In this document: piece after piece, positions 50,977 to 60,233 of the stretch | How the letters are laid out: each line of letters begins with the position of its first letter | How positions within the stretch are numbered: position 1 is the stretch's first letter | Origin: Burkholderiales bacterium PBB1 | Lineage (GTDB): Bacteria > Pseudomonadota > Gammaproteobacteria > Burkholderiales > Burkholderiaceae_C | Direction of reading: 5' to 3' | Assembly (NCBI GenBank): GCA_002255905.1 | Contig: NKIN01000002.1 | Location: forward strand, 580,373-644,372 | Length of the DNA: 64,000 nt | The notes under the pieces: model-generated | What the model was told of the DNA's origin: nothing | Seen by the model: only the letters and a program-made list of their open reading frames with translations | The model's database searches: none | Made by a program: the position numbers and the translations under genes

Positions 50977-51807
50977 TCAGTCGTCGGCGACCGTGATTCC
51001 TTTCAGCCAGTCCGACGCGATCGCCGCACCGAGCCAGGCGGCCAGGTCGAAACCGCCCGTGGCGACATCCTCGGACATGGCATCGATGGCGGTTGCCAGC
51101 GCGTCACCGGCCAACAGGTGCTGCGTCCAGGTGGCGGTCGCGCGGTCGATGCGGTGAACCCGGGCGCGCCAGCCCGATCGGGACACCAGGGCGGTTTCGG
51201 CGACACCCTCCTGCAGGGCTGCGCGCGCGCTGTGCAGCGCCTCGGCCGCAGCGCCTTCGCGGTGGGCGTCGTGGATCGTGACGATCGGCCAAGGCGACGC
51301 GACCACCGCGAGTCCGGGGCGCAACACGATGTGCAGCCGGGCGGGGTCGGTGTCGCCGAGACGGGCAATCGAGGGGGCATCGAGTTCGGTATCAGCCGCA
51401 CGCTCGCACTGGTGTACCGCCCAATCCAGCCGTGCGCAGTCGCCCAGGTACGGCCAGTCGCCGAGCGCAGGATGGGCCTGCAGCCGCGCTGCCAGTGGCT
51501 CGCCCCATTGCGCGAGGTCACCCCGCATCGGCGGCTGCTCGTGCCACAGCTCGCGCGCCAGTTGCTGGAAATCGCCGGTACCGACCAATGCACACACCGT
51601 CGGGTAGGCCGCGCCCAGGGCCCGCGCGGCGTTGGCAGCGGCGTTGCCGCGGTAGGCCTGCAGCCCGCGTGCCACCGTCACCGGGCTGTCGCGACACCAG
51701 CCCTCCAGCGCACCGGCCGCGGCGCGATCGGCATCCCACAGCGCCGCGACCAACGCCTGCTGGCGCGCCGCTTCGTGCGCCAGATCGCTGTCGTCGGACG
51801 CACTCAT
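50977..51807 (-). CDS. bufC: DUF2063 partner protein (bufferin operon 2)
   Basis: A 276-aa DUF2063-type protein, clearly diverged from the copy in operon 1. The N-terminal RQQALVAALW...QAYRGNAAANAARALGAAYPTVCALVG block matches the family. ATG overlaps the bufB stop (ATGA). The longer upstream frame is within bufB. Confidence 0.85.
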   Translation of the reverse strand: MSASDDSDLAHEAARQQALVAALWDADRAAAGALEGWCRDSPVTVARGLQAYRGNAAANAARALGAAYPTVCALVGTGDFQQLARELWHEQPPMRGDLAQWGEPLAARLQAHPALGDWPYLGDCARLDWAVHQCERAADTELDAPSIARLGDTDPARLHIVLRPGLAVVASPWPIVTIHDAHREGAAAEALHSARAALQEGVAETALVSRSGWRARVHRIDRATATWTQHLLAGDALATAIDAMSEDVATGGFDLAAWLGAAIASDWLKGITVADD

Positions 51808-52667
51808 GGGCAGAGCCGTGCCAGGCGATCGGTCGCCAGTCGTGCTTCGGCCAGCAGCACCTCGAGCGGTGGAACATCGGTGTCCCATTCGATCAGCGTG
51901 GGCACGGCGCCGAAGCGTTGCAAGGCGTGCTCGTACAGCGCCCACACGTCGGGCCGCACGGCGCTGCCGTGGTCGTCGATCACGATGTCAGACATTTCGC
52001 AGTAACCCGCCAGATGGATCTCTCCAACGATGTCCCGCGGCAGCCTGTCGATGAAGGCCCGAGCGTGCGCCAGTGGATCAGGCACCCGCTCGTTGAGCGC
52101 ATTGACCATCAGGTTGTTGACGTCGAGCAGCAGGCCGCAGCCGCTGCGCCGGCACAGCGCCGACAGGAATTCGGCTTCGGTCAGCGTGCAGTCATGGAAC
52201 GACAGGTAGGCCGACAGGTTTTCGATCAGCAACGGGCGCCGCAGCCGCTCTTGTACCCGGCTGACGTTGTCGGCCAGCAGGGTCAGTGACGCCTCGGTGT
52301 AGGCGATCGGCAGCAGATCGCTGGCGTGCAGAACCGGCCCGGCACCGTGCGTGGGTGCGCGCGCAAAACAGGCGTGATCGGACACCCGGACCGGGTCGAT
52401 GCGCTGGACCAAGCGCTCCAGCCGATCGAGGTGCCATGCGTCCACACCGACCGCCGAGCCCAGCGCCAGCCCGACGCCATGCAGGCTGACCGGATAGCGT
52501 TCGCGTGCCGCATCGAGCACGGCCAACGCAGCGCCGCCGTCGGCGTAGAAGTTCTCTGAATGGACTTCGACGAAACCGACGGCGGGCTGTTCTTCGATGA
52601 CGCGCGCGTAATGCGAATGCCGCAGCCCGATCCCCGCGAGGTGGGGCGGCGCTGCGGATGTGGCCAT
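51804..52667 (-). CDS. bufB: DUF692 multinuclear non-heme iron oxygenase (bufferin operon 2)
   Basis: A 287-aa MNIO enzyme. GIGLRHSHY, FVEVHSENFY, SLHGVGLALGS, RVSDHACFAR, LIENLSAYLSF, LLDVNNLMVNA and IHLAGYCEMSDIVIDDHGSAV give the metal ligands. Only moderately similar to the enzyme of operon 1, so the two are not a recent duplication. The ATG at 52667 begins 16 bp after the precursor gene; a longer GTG-started frame overlaps it. Confidence 0.93.
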   Translation of the reverse strand: MATSAAPPHLAGIGLRHSHYARVIEEQPAVGFVEVHSENFYADGGAALAVLDAARERYPVSLHGVGLALGSAVGVDAWHLDRLERLVQRIDPVRVSDHACFARAPTHGAGPVLHASDLLPIAYTEASLTLLADNVSRVQERLRRPLLIENLSAYLSFHDCTLTEAEFLSALCRRSGCGLLLDVNNLMVNALNERVPDPLAHARAFIDRLPRDIVGEIHLAGYCEMSDIVIDDHGSAVRPDVWALYEHALQRFGAVPTLIEWDTDVPPLEVLLAEARLATDRLARLCP

Positions 52668-52683
52668 GGCGCGCTTGAAGACG

Positions 52684-52962
52684 TTACTTCTTGAGGGCCT
52701 TCTTGGCTTCGTCAGCGGTCTTGCCACCCAGCGAAGCGCACGTGCCCTTGGCGACGTATTTCCACTCGTCGGCGCTGTTGTCCGCGTTGGCCTGGCCTGC
52801 GCACGAGTGGGTGCCCGACAGGTTGGCGCAATCGTTCGCGCCGGCCTTGGCGATGCCGAAGCACTTTTCCTTGGCGGGTGCGTCGGCGGCCGATGCGGTC
52901 GACAAGAGGCCCATGGCGAGGACGGAAGCCAGGGCAGACGAGGCGATGAGGCGATGGTTCAT
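52684..52962 (-). CDS. bufA: Bufferin-like precursor peptide, DUF2282 type (operon 2)
   Basis: A 92-aa secreted peptide of the DUF2282 (BufA1) family. Signal peptide residues 1-25 (LLSTASAAD), then four Cys in [25 protein letters not shown] and KGTCASLGG, followed by a Lys-rich tail. The first two Cys lie in the family core that MNIO enzymes modify to bind copper. First gene of operon 2. Confidence 0.92.
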   Translation of the reverse strand: MNHRLIASSALASVLAMGLLSTASAADAPAKEKCFGIAKAGANDCANLSGTHSCAGQANADNSADEWKYVAKGTCASLGGKTADEAKKALKK

Positions 52963-53030
52963 GAGAGTCTCCAGAGTGGTTGGGTGGGATGGAAGGCGGT
53001 GGCCGATGGTGTCGGCACCCACTGGCATGG

Positions 53031-53055
53031 GTCGGGCTGGATGGGGCGCCCTTAC
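53031..53055 (-). promoter_or_regulatory. ECF-type promoter candidate for bufferin operon 2
   Basis: Leftward GTAAG (53055-53051), 16-bp spacer, CGAC (53034-53031), about 69 nt before the precursor start codon. Same words and spacing as before operon 1. Confidence 0.6.
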
Positions 53056-53095
53056 AACGCCTGTCGCGGCAAAGATTGTGCGGTGCACGCCTCGC

Positions 53096-54346
53096 TCACA
53101 ACAGGAACAGGGTGGCTGCCACCACCGTCGGTGGCAACGCGCCCAGCAACAGGCCGCCCGCACCGATCGAGTGGTCGTCGAAGCCGTTCTTCAGCAAGGT
53201 GACCCCGGCCGGGTTGGGCGCATTCGCAATCACGGTCAGGCCGCCACCTGCCACTGCACCCGCGACCAGCATGTATTTGGCAGGGTCGGTCATGCCGTCG
53301 ATCAACGAGCCCAGGTAGGTGAGTGCCGCGTTGTCGGTGATCGCGGTCAAACCCAGGGCACCAAAGAACAGCTGGGTCGGGTTCAGACTGGACACGATGG
53401 GCTGCAGCCACCACTGCTGCAAACCACCCAGGATGACCAGACCGGCCAGGAAAAAGCCGACCAGCAGCGCCTCCTTCAGGATCAGTGGGCTCTGGTGGCG
53501 CGCATAGGCCTGGGTGAAGCCCAGGAACAGCATGAACGTGCCGAGGAAGATCACCGGGTGGTGCGCAAACGCGACCACCACCGACAGCACCAGCAGGTGC
53601 ACCGTCGTGACCGCCAGCGGAATGGGCGGCGGGCGATCGGACGGCAGGCGCTCATCGGGTTCATCCAGGTGTCGGCTCAGCAGCGCGGTCACCACCGTCG
53701 CGTTGATGACCACCGCAATCGCGGCGCGCCAGCCGAACACGCTGGCCATGAAGGCGCTGTCCCACTGCCAGGTGGACGCCACCATCAACACCGGCGGCGC
53801 GGCGAACGAGGTCAGCGTGCCGCCGATCGACACATTGACGAACAGCACCCCCAGCGCGGCGTACTTCAGCCGCTCGGGGATGCCAGGGCGAAACACCAGC
53901 GGTGCCAGCATCAGCGCCGCCAGCGTCATCGCCGCGGGCTCCGTGATCAGCGAGCCGATCAGCGGCACCAGCGCCATGCACAACCAGACCCGCGCCACCG
54001 CGGTGCGCAGCGGTGCCAGCTTGGCCAGCCGCTCGATCAGTGACTTGATGGCCTCCAGCACCGGGCGCGACGCCGCCACCACCATGATGACGAAAACGAA
54101 CAGCGGCTCGGTGTACTTGCGCGACTCTGCATACGCGATCGCCTGATCGCCCCCGTCGACCACTGCCATCAGTGCGAGCAGGACAAAGGCCCAGAAGCCG
54201 AACACCACCTCGACCTCGCCCAGCAGGTGGAACAGACCGGCATGGCGGGGACTGCGGTGGGCGAGCTGCTCGAAGTACTTGACCGAGAAGGTGTGCAGCA
54301 GCGCGATCGCGAAGATGACCGCAGCGATGAGTTGGATGGGTGACAT
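53096..54346 (-). CDS. Putative Na+/H+ antiporter (PF07399 type)
   Basis: A 416-aa membrane protein with about eleven to twelve helices. Segments such as [42 protein letters not shown] and [20 protein letters not shown] fit the putative Na+/H+ antiporter family related to the ion-transporter superfamily. Reads towards bufferin operon 2 but with its own 109-bp upstream gap. Transported ion not proven. Confidence 0.8.
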   Translation of the reverse strand: MSPIQLIAAVIFAIALLHTFSVKYFEQLAHRSPRHAGLFHLLGEVEVVFGFWAFVLLALMAVVDGGDQAIAYAESRKYTEPLFVFVIMVVAASRPVLEAIKSLIERLAKLAPLRTAVARVWLCMALVPLIGSLITEPAAMTLAALMLAPLVFRPGIPERLKYAALGVLFVNVSIGGTLTSFAAPPVLMVASTWQWDSAFMASVFGWRAAIAVVINATVVTALLSRHLDEPDERLPSDRPPPIPLAVTTVHLLVLSVVVAFAHHPVIFLGTFMLFLGFTQAYARHQSPLILKEALLVGFFLAGLVILGGLQQWWLQPIVSSLNPTQLFFGALGLTAITDNAALTYLGSLIDGMTDPAKYMLVAGAVAGGGLTVIANAPNPAGVTLLKNGFDDHSIGAGGLLLGALPPTVVAATLFLL

Positions 54347-54455
54347 GGAATCTGGGTGAGAAATCGGGTGGCCGCACGGACGTGTCGGCCAGCCCGTTTC
54401 TACCGCAAGACCGGCGCCATCGAGCAATAGCCTGACCCAGCGATGGGTGTCCGCC

Positions 54456-55181
54456 TCAGTAGCGCGTCGTCCAGAGCAGCCAACTGGACGGCAACCAATC
54501 GTTGACGCGCGTTTCGATCTGCTTGTCGAGGCCCGTCAGGATCGCGACGCCCAGCGCCACCATCAAGATGCCGAAGGCTCGCTTGATTCCGCCCGAGCGG
54601 CCGAGCACCCAACCACGCGCACGGCCGATGCCGGCGCGGGACGCGTAGGCCACGGCCATCAGCGGCAACGCCGCACCGACACCGAACAGCCCGAGGATCA
54701 ACGCACCGCGCACTGCCCCACCCTCACTGGCCACCAGCGCCAGCGCGGCACCGAGCAACGGGCCCGAACAGGGGCTCCAGACCAGCCCGAGCAAGCCACC
54801 CAGCATCAGGGCACCGAACAACGATGACGGATTCAGGCGCGAGCTGGCCGATTGCGCCGAGGTGGCCAGAGGCGTCATCCATAGGCTCAGGCGCGCATCG
54901 AGCGCGGGAACCAGCATCACGACGCCGAACACCAGCAGCATCAGCGCGCCGGCATGGCGCACGCCGTTGCCGGTCAGGCCGATCGCGTCGCCCAGCGTTC
55001 CAATCAGCAGTCCGATGCCGGTGAACGACAGGACCATGCCTGCGCCCATGGCCAACGGCGCCGCGCGGTGGGACTGCATCGCGCCCCCGACCACCAGCGG
55101 CAGCAACGGGAACACGCACGGGGACAGCGTCGTCAGGCTGCCGGCGACGACGCTCAGGCCCAGCTCGGTCCAGGAGGTCAT
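54456..55181 (-). CDS. CcdA/DsbD-like transmembrane thiol transporter
   Basis: A 241-aa six-helix protein of the CcdA/DsbD transmembrane family, moving reducing power across the membrane. One Cys in LTTLSPCVFPLLPLVVGG and one in LGLVWSPCSGPLLGA form the redox pair. It lies 40 bp after the thioredoxin gene on the same strand, so the pair likely works as a periplasmic reductant for cysteine-rich exported proteins such as the bufferins. Confidence 0.9.
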   Translation of the reverse strand: MTSWTELGLSVVAGSLTTLSPCVFPLLPLVVGGAMQSHRAAPLAMGAGMVLSFTGIGLLIGTLGDAIGLTGNGVRHAGALMLLVFGVVMLVPALDARLSLWMTPLATSAQSASSRLNPSSLFGALMLGGLLGLVWSPCSGPLLGAALALVASEGGAVRGALILGLFGVGAALPLMAVAYASRAGIGRARGWVLGRSGGIKRAFGILMVALGVAILTGLDKQIETRVNDWLPSSWLLWTTRY

Positions 55182-55221
55182 GCCACCGGCCGACGCAGCC
55201 GGGCGCTGTGGCCCGCGTGCA

Positions 55222-55602
55222 TCACAGCGCGGTCTTCAGCAAGGCCTTCAGCCGCTCGGGCTGGGTGTCGCCCGATGAGCGGGACCGTTCGGTGCTGCCA
55301 CGGAAGACGATCAGCGTCGACTGGCTGCGCACTTTCAGCTGCTTTTTCAGAGCGACCTCGGTGTCGTAGTCGGCCTGCAGCACCGTCAGCTTGAGCGATG
55401 GGTCGCTCTGCAGTTCAGTGAACGCCTTGTCCTGCGCCTTGCAGGTCGAGCACCAGGTGGCGTGGAAGTGGAGTGCGACCGGCTCACCGGCGTTCTGTGC
55501 TGCTGCCAAGGCGGCGGCGCTGTAGGGCGCCACGGTCAAGGCGTGCACGGCAGAGGCGGCGAACATCAGCGCCGACACGGCGATCAGACGGGCGTAATTC
55601 AT
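55222..55602 (-). CDS. Exported thioredoxin-like protein
   Basis: A 126-aa periplasmic thioredoxin: signal peptide residues 1-21, active site HATWCSTCKAQDKAF, and a cis-region with SQSTLIVFRG in place of the usual cis-Pro. Paired with the CcdA-like gene. The upstream region carries the same promoter words as the bufferin genes. Confidence 0.9.
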   Translation of the reverse strand: MNYARLIAVSALMFAASAVHALTVAPYSAAALAAAQNAGEPVALHFHATWCSTCKAQDKAFTELQSDPSLKLTVLQADYDTEVALKKQLKVRSQSTLIVFRGSTERSRSSGDTQPERLKALLKTAL

Positions 55603-55637
55603 GGAGGCTCCTGGACTGCGGTGATGGGAGCCATTTC

Positions 55638-55663
55638 GTCGTCGGCGCCACGGACTTCCTTAC
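55638..55663 (-). promoter_or_regulatory. ECF-type promoter candidate for the thioredoxin-CcdA operon
   Basis: Leftward GTAAG (55663-55659), 17-bp spacer, CGAC (55641-55638), 36 nt before the thioredoxin start. One base longer in the spacer than the two bufferin sites. Confidence 0.5.
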
Positions 55664-55799
55664 GCCGTGACTGCCACGCAGCGAGTGCAATGCGCGAGTG
55701 GCAACGCATCCAAATACGACAACATCTGATGGAGCCGACCTTCGCCGGTGATGCGGGCGTCACCGACGCCGGGCAACGATGGTCATCGAGTTCTGACGA

Positions 55800-57101
55800 T
55801 CAGCGCGGGCTGGCCGCATGGATGGGCTCGTAGTCGTCGCCGCCCAGTTCGATGTGTTCAGTTCGCGAATACTGGGCCTGCGGGTGGTCCGGGCCGCGTG
55901 GCTGTTGGCGACGTTCCCAGCCGAAGAACTGCGCCACCTCGTCGCGGCGATTCAGGGTGTCGGTCTCACCGAGCGCCATCAGTTCCTGCGTGTAGGGCGC
56001 CTCGAACATCAGGTAGCTGGCCAGGGCGGCGCCCCGGGCGTCGTTGCCTTGGCCCGAGACGCCCACGCCGCGCAGCAAGGTCCGGATGGAGGGCGGCAGG
56101 CTGGCGAGATGGCGCGCGGCCATGTCGTCCAGGCGCTGGCTGGGGGCGATCACCAGGACATCGATCGAGCGCAGGCCGCTGCGCGAACGCGCTTCAGGTG
56201 ACAACAGCGACAGCGTGCGGTTGATGCGTTGCAGGCGCTCGATGTCGACGGCCAGCGCATCAAGAAAGATGTTCGACAGTGCATGGCCGGCGATCTGCGC
56301 CAGGCTCGGGTACTCATCGCTGCCGATCCGCGCCTCGATGGGCATGGCCGGCTCGTGCATGCGCCCGGCGCCCACCACCAGGATGCGCTCCGCCCCGAGG
56401 TGCACCGCTGGCGAAATCGGTGCCGACTGGCGCATGGAGCCGTCACCGAAGTACTCGCGTCGCCCCTTCGGACCGAGCCGGACCGCGGGAAACACGAAAG
56501 GGATGGCCGATGAGGCGAGCAGGTGGTCGATGCTGATCGACTGCGCGATGGCCACCCGCTGTGACCGGCTCCAGGGCACGACATGGGTTTTCGAATCATA
56601 GAAGGTCACGTGCAAGCCGGAGCCGTAGCCTGAGGCACTCACCGCCAGCGCCTGCAGATGGCCGTCGTCCATCACCTGCCGCAGGCGCTCCAGTGGCACC
56701 AGGTTCACCAGCAGTTCGCGCAGCGGGCTGTTGTCGAGCAACGAGCGCGGCCTCGCACGGCGCCATTGAGCGACCACCCAGCCGATGGAGAGCATCGTCA
56801 GCCAGCGTGCGCCGGTGCGGATCACGCCCAGCGAATCAGCGCGGTACACCTGTTCGGCGTGAAACTGCGACCAGGTGTCGAGCAAGGTCTGCACGGCCGC
56901 ATCGAAGTCGTCGGCACGGCAAGCCAGTGCGGCCGCGTTGATGGCCCCTGCCGAGGTGCCTGCAATCACATCGAAGGGATTGCCTGCCGCGCCGTGGCAA
57001 TCACGGCGGATGCGCGTGAGCGCGTTGAGCACGCCGACCTGGTAAGCGGCACGCGCACCGCCGCCTGTCAGTACCAGGCCAGTGACCGGACGAGCGCTCA
57101 T
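55800..57101 (-). CDS. Patatin-like phospholipase
   Basis: A 433-aa lipid acyl hydrolase. Oxyanion loop LTGGGARAAYQVG, nucleophile GTSAG (GxSxG) and catalytic Asp in DGSMRQ are intact, giving the Ser-Asp dyad. No clear signal peptide. ATG at 57101; a 58-residue upstream extension looks non-coding. A Gln/Arg/Pro-rich tail ends the protein. Physiological lipid unknown. Confidence 0.9.
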   Translation of the reverse strand: MSARPVTGLVLTGGGARAAYQVGVLNALTRIRRDCHGAAGNPFDVIAGTSAGAINAAALACRADDFDAAVQTLLDTWSQFHAEQVYRADSLGVIRTGARWLTMLSIGWVVAQWRRARPRSLLDNSPLRELLVNLVPLERLRQVMDDGHLQALAVSASGYGSGLHVTFYDSKTHVVPWSRSQRVAIAQSISIDHLLASSAIPFVFPAVRLGPKGRREYFGDGSMRQSAPISPAVHLGAERILVVGAGRMHEPAMPIEARIGSDEYPSLAQIAGHALSNIFLDALAVDIERLQRINRTLSLLSPEARSRSGLRSIDVLVIAPSQRLDDMAARHLASLPPSIRTLLRGVGVSGQGNDARGAALASYLMFEAPYTQELMALGETDTLNRRDEVAQFFGWERRQQPRGPDHPQAQYSRTEHIELGGDDYEPIHAASPR

Positions 57102-57174
57102 GGCTGCCAGTGTTGCATTCGGCGGGTGGTTCTGGCGTCCGATCAGCGCGGTAGATGCCCGCCTGGCGTGCCGA

Positions 57175-58089
57175 TCAGGCGGCCGCCGCCACCTGCAGAT
57201 GGCAGTGCGCCAAGGCGAGCAGAGGCGTGTCCACACCGAGTTGCTGTCCCCGGCGCACCAGATCGCCCAGCACATGGTCGTGCTCGGTGCGCAGCCCGGC
57301 TTGGAGGTCGCGCAGCATCGACGCGGTGATGCTCGACCCCCGCTGGGTCAGCCGGGCCAGTGCGCGGGCCTGGGCAGCTTCATCGATGACCGCGCCGCTG
57401 CGCTGGGCCACGGTCAGCCCTTCGGCGTAAAGGCGCCGCAGCAGGGACTCACCGTGCGTGGTGTCCATCACCTGCCCGATGGAACCCTGCGTGACGGTGG
57501 TGGCAGCGGCCAGCGTGGCAAGGAAGGCCCACTTGTCCCAGAGCGCAGACACGATGTCGGGCGACAACACGGTGTCGAATTTTGCCGAGCGACACAGCCC
57601 GATGAACTCGCTTGCCACCCGGTGCGTGGCTGCATCGCGCCCGCCGGCCGTCAGGGTGTGTATCGGGTTCATCTGGTGGATCGAGCCATCGGCTGCGATG
57701 GTGGCCACGATGTGGGCCACGCCACCCAGCACGCGGTCCGCGCCGAAGCGGGCATCCAGCGCATCGAGGTGCGCCAGGCCGTTGAGCAAAGGCAGCACGA
57801 ACGTGTCAGGGCCGATCGCTGGCGCGATGGCGTCGAGCGCGTCGTCGAGGTCGTAGGCCTTGGGGGCGAGGATCACCAGGTCGTATTCCGGCGCCACCGT
57901 GTCGCGGGTGACGCAACGCACCGGCAGGGTCAGGTCACCGTGCGGGCTGACGATGTGCAGGCCTTGGGTGGACAGCGACGCGGCCCGGGCAGGCCGTACC
58001 AGGAAGCTGACATCAACACCGGCTTCGATCAGCCGCCCGCCGAAATACCCACCCACGCCACCAGCGCCGAGAAATAGCAGTTTGTTCAT
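57175..58089 (-). CDS. Ketopantoate reductase family protein
   Basis: A 304-aa NADPH-dependent reductase of the PanE family. N-terminal Rossmann motif LFLGAGGVGGYFGGRL, VILAPKAYDL, LPLLNGLAHLD and the C-terminal catalytic Lys in DKWAFLATLAAATTV are present. It may make pantoate for CoA or act on another 2-oxo acid; PanE-like paralogues are common. ATG at 58089. Confidence 0.85.
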   Translation of the reverse strand: MNKLLFLGAGGVGGYFGGRLIEAGVDVSFLVRPARAASLSTQGLHIVSPHGDLTLPVRCVTRDTVAPEYDLVILAPKAYDLDDALDAIAPAIGPDTFVLPLLNGLAHLDALDARFGADRVLGGVAHIVATIAADGSIHQMNPIHTLTAGGRDAATHRVASEFIGLCRSAKFDTVLSPDIVSALWDKWAFLATLAAATTVTQGSIGQVMDTTHGESLLRRLYAEGLTVAQRSGAVIDEAAQARALARLTQRGSSITASMLRDLQAGLRTEHDHVLGDLVRRGQQLGVDTPLLALAHCHLQVAAAA

Positions 58090-58149
58090 GCGGCAGGATG
58101 TTGCCACGATCGCGTCGCCCGGCACCGGGCGGCTGGCGCACCGCCTGAC

Positions 58150-59514
58150 TCAGCCAGCGCTGATGCCTGGAATCCACTGGGTGCCTGCGAGCGGCAAGCG
58201 CGCCATGGCCGCGGCCTCGACGGTGAGTGCCACCAGGTCTTCGGGCTCGAGGTGATGCACGTTCTGCTTGCCGCAGGCGCGGGCGATCGTGGTCAGCTCC
58301 ATCGTCAGCGTCTTCAGGTAGTTCTTCAGATGGCGCGCGCCCGACTCCGGCTGCAGCCGCTGCTCGAGCACCGCGTCTTGCGTGGTGATGCCCACCGGGC
58401 AGCGCCCGGTGTGGCAGTGGTGGCACGAGCCGGGGCGTGCGCCGAGCGCGGCGTAATCTGGCGTGGCGTCGATGCGCTGGCCACCCTGTTCGTAGCTCTC
58501 GTGATTGCAGCCCAGCGCCATCAGCACGCCCTGCCCGATCGACACCGCATCGGCACCCATCGCGAGCGCCTTGGCCACGTCGGCGCCGGTGCGGATGCCG
58601 CCCGACACGATCAACTGCACCTGGCCCTTCATGTTCAGGTCTTCGAGCGCATCGACCGCCTGGCGCAGCGCGGCCAGCGTCGGGATGCCGACGTTCTCGA
58701 TGAAGCAGGTCTGCGTGGCCGCCGTGCCGCCTTGCATGCCGTCGAGCACGACCACGTCGGCGCCAGCGTGCACCGCGAGCTTCACGTCGTTGAACACGCG
58801 GGTGGCGCCGATCTTCACGTAGATCGGCGTCTTCCAGTCGGTGATCTCGCGCAGCTCGTGGATCTTGATGACCAGATCGTCAGGCCCGGTCCAGTCGGGG
58901 TGACGGCTGGCCGAGCGCTGATCGATGCCCTGCGGCAAGGTGCGCATCGCGGCGACGCGCGGGTTGACCTTTTGCCCCAGCAACATGCCGCCGCCACCCG
59001 GCTTCGCGCCCTGCCCGATGACGATCTCGATCGCATCGGCACGCCGCACGTCGTCGGGCTTGAAGCCGTAGCGTGAGGGCAGGCACTGGTAGACCAGGGT
59101 CTTGGACGAATCGCGCTCTTCGGACGTCATGCCGCCGTCGCCAGTGGTGGTCGATGTGCCCATCGCGGTGGCAGCGCGCCCCAGCGCTTCCTTCACGTTG
59201 GCCGACAGCGCACCGAAGCTCATGCCGGCAATCGTGATCGGGATGTCGAGCGTGATCGGCTTGGTGGCGTAGCGCGTGCCGAGCACCGTTTTCGTCAGGC
59301 ACTTCTCGCGGTATCCCTCGAGCGGATAACGCGACAGCGAAGCGCCGAGGAACACCAAATCATCGAAGTGCGGCAGCTTGCGCTTGGCGCCCAGGCCGCG
59401 GATCTCGTACAGCCCATGCGCTGCGGCGTTGTGGATGTAGTCGAGCGTGGCGCGGTCGAAGGTGGCGGACTCTTCGGTCTGGATGCGCTTGGGTGTGGCG
59501 GGGGAGTTTTCCAT
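58150..59514 (-). CDS. glxD: FMN-binding glutamate synthase-like subunit (GlxD/MgsC)
   Basis: A 454-aa protein equivalent to the FMN barrel of glutamate synthase. MSFGALSANVKEALGRAATAMGTSTTTGDGGMTSEE, GAKPGGGGMLLGQKVN and LDGMQGGTAATQTCF are canonical; SCHHCHTGRCPVG binds the Fe-S cluster. With glxB and glxC it makes a split glutamate or N-methylglutamate synthase. Third gene of the set, 11 bp after glxC. Confidence 0.92.
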   Translation of the reverse strand: MENSPATPKRIQTEESATFDRATLDYIHNAAAHGLYEIRGLGAKRKLPHFDDLVFLGASLSRYPLEGYREKCLTKTVLGTRYATKPITLDIPITIAGMSFGALSANVKEALGRAATAMGTSTTTGDGGMTSEERDSSKTLVYQCLPSRYGFKPDDVRRADAIEIVIGQGAKPGGGGMLLGQKVNPRVAAMRTLPQGIDQRSASRHPDWTGPDDLVIKIHELREITDWKTPIYVKIGATRVFNDVKLAVHAGADVVVLDGMQGGTAATQTCFIENVGIPTLAALRQAVDALEDLNMKGQVQLIVSGGIRTGADVAKALAMGADAVSIGQGVLMALGCNHESYEQGGQRIDATPDYAALGARPGSCHHCHTGRCPVGITTQDAVLEQRLQPESGARHLKNYLKTLTMELTTIARACGKQNVHHLEPEDLVALTVEAAAMARLPLAGTQWIPGISAG

Positions 59515-59525
59515 CGACAGGGGTC

Positions 59526-60233
59526 TCAGTAGGCCTGGTCGGCGTCGGCATTCCAGTGGTAAAGCGTGCGGGCCGAGGCGATGCGCTTGAACGATGAAGG
59601 ATCGTGTGCTGTCTTCAGACCGGCCTGATCCAGCAGTGCCGCCACGGTGGCGACGTCGTCAGGCGTCATCGGCTCGAGCTGCGCGTCGGCGCCGAGCGAC
59701 TTGATCTCGCCTTTCACGTACAGCACGGCTTCGTAGAGCGAATCTCCGAGCGCGTCGCCGGCGTTGCCGCAGATCACCATGCGGCCGGCCTGCGCCATGA
59801 AGGCCGAGAAGCTGCCTACCGAGCCACCGACGACGATGTCGCCGCCTTTCAGCGAGATACCGCAGCGCAGTCCGGCATCACCCTCGATCACCAGCAATCC
59901 GCCATGCGCGGTGGCGCCCGCCGCGTTGGAGGCGAAGCCCTTCACGTGCACGCGGCCGCTCATCATGTTCTCGGCGACCCCGGTACCGGCGCTGCCCTCG
60001 ATGACCACGGTGGCCAGCTGGTTCATGCCTGCCGCGTAATAGCCCGCGTGCCCCTGCACCGTCACCGTGACCGGCGCATTCAGGCCGACCGCCAGGTTGT
60101 GCGCGCCGTTCGGATTCGCGACGACGACTTCATGGCCCGCCAGCTCTTCGGCAGGCTGGTGCAGGAACTGATTCAGCTCGCGCACCGTCTGCGTCGACAG
60201 ATCGAACGGCACCTGTTCGATCACGCCTTCCAT
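59526..60233 (-). CDS. glxC: GXGXG-domain glutamate synthase-like subunit (GlxC/MgsB)
   Basis: A 235-aa right-handed beta-helix protein equal to the C-terminal GXGXG domain of GltB. Repeats such as GHAGYYAAGMNQLATVVIEGSAGTGVAENMMSG and GDAGLRCGISLKGGDIVVGGSVG show the pattern. It has a structural role between the amidotransferase and FMN subunits. Overlaps glxB by 13 bp. Confidence 0.9.
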   Translation of the reverse strand: MEGVIEQVPFDLSTQTVRELNQFLHQPAEELAGHEVVVANPNGAHNLAVGLNAPVTVTVQGHAGYYAAGMNQLATVVIEGSAGTGVAENMMSGRVHVKGFASNAAGATAHGGLLVIEGDAGLRCGISLKGGDIVVGGSVGSFSAFMAQAGRMVICGNAGDALGDSLYEAVLYVKGEIKSLGADAQLEPMTPDDVATVAALLDQAGLKTAHDPSSFKRIASARTLYHWNADADQAY

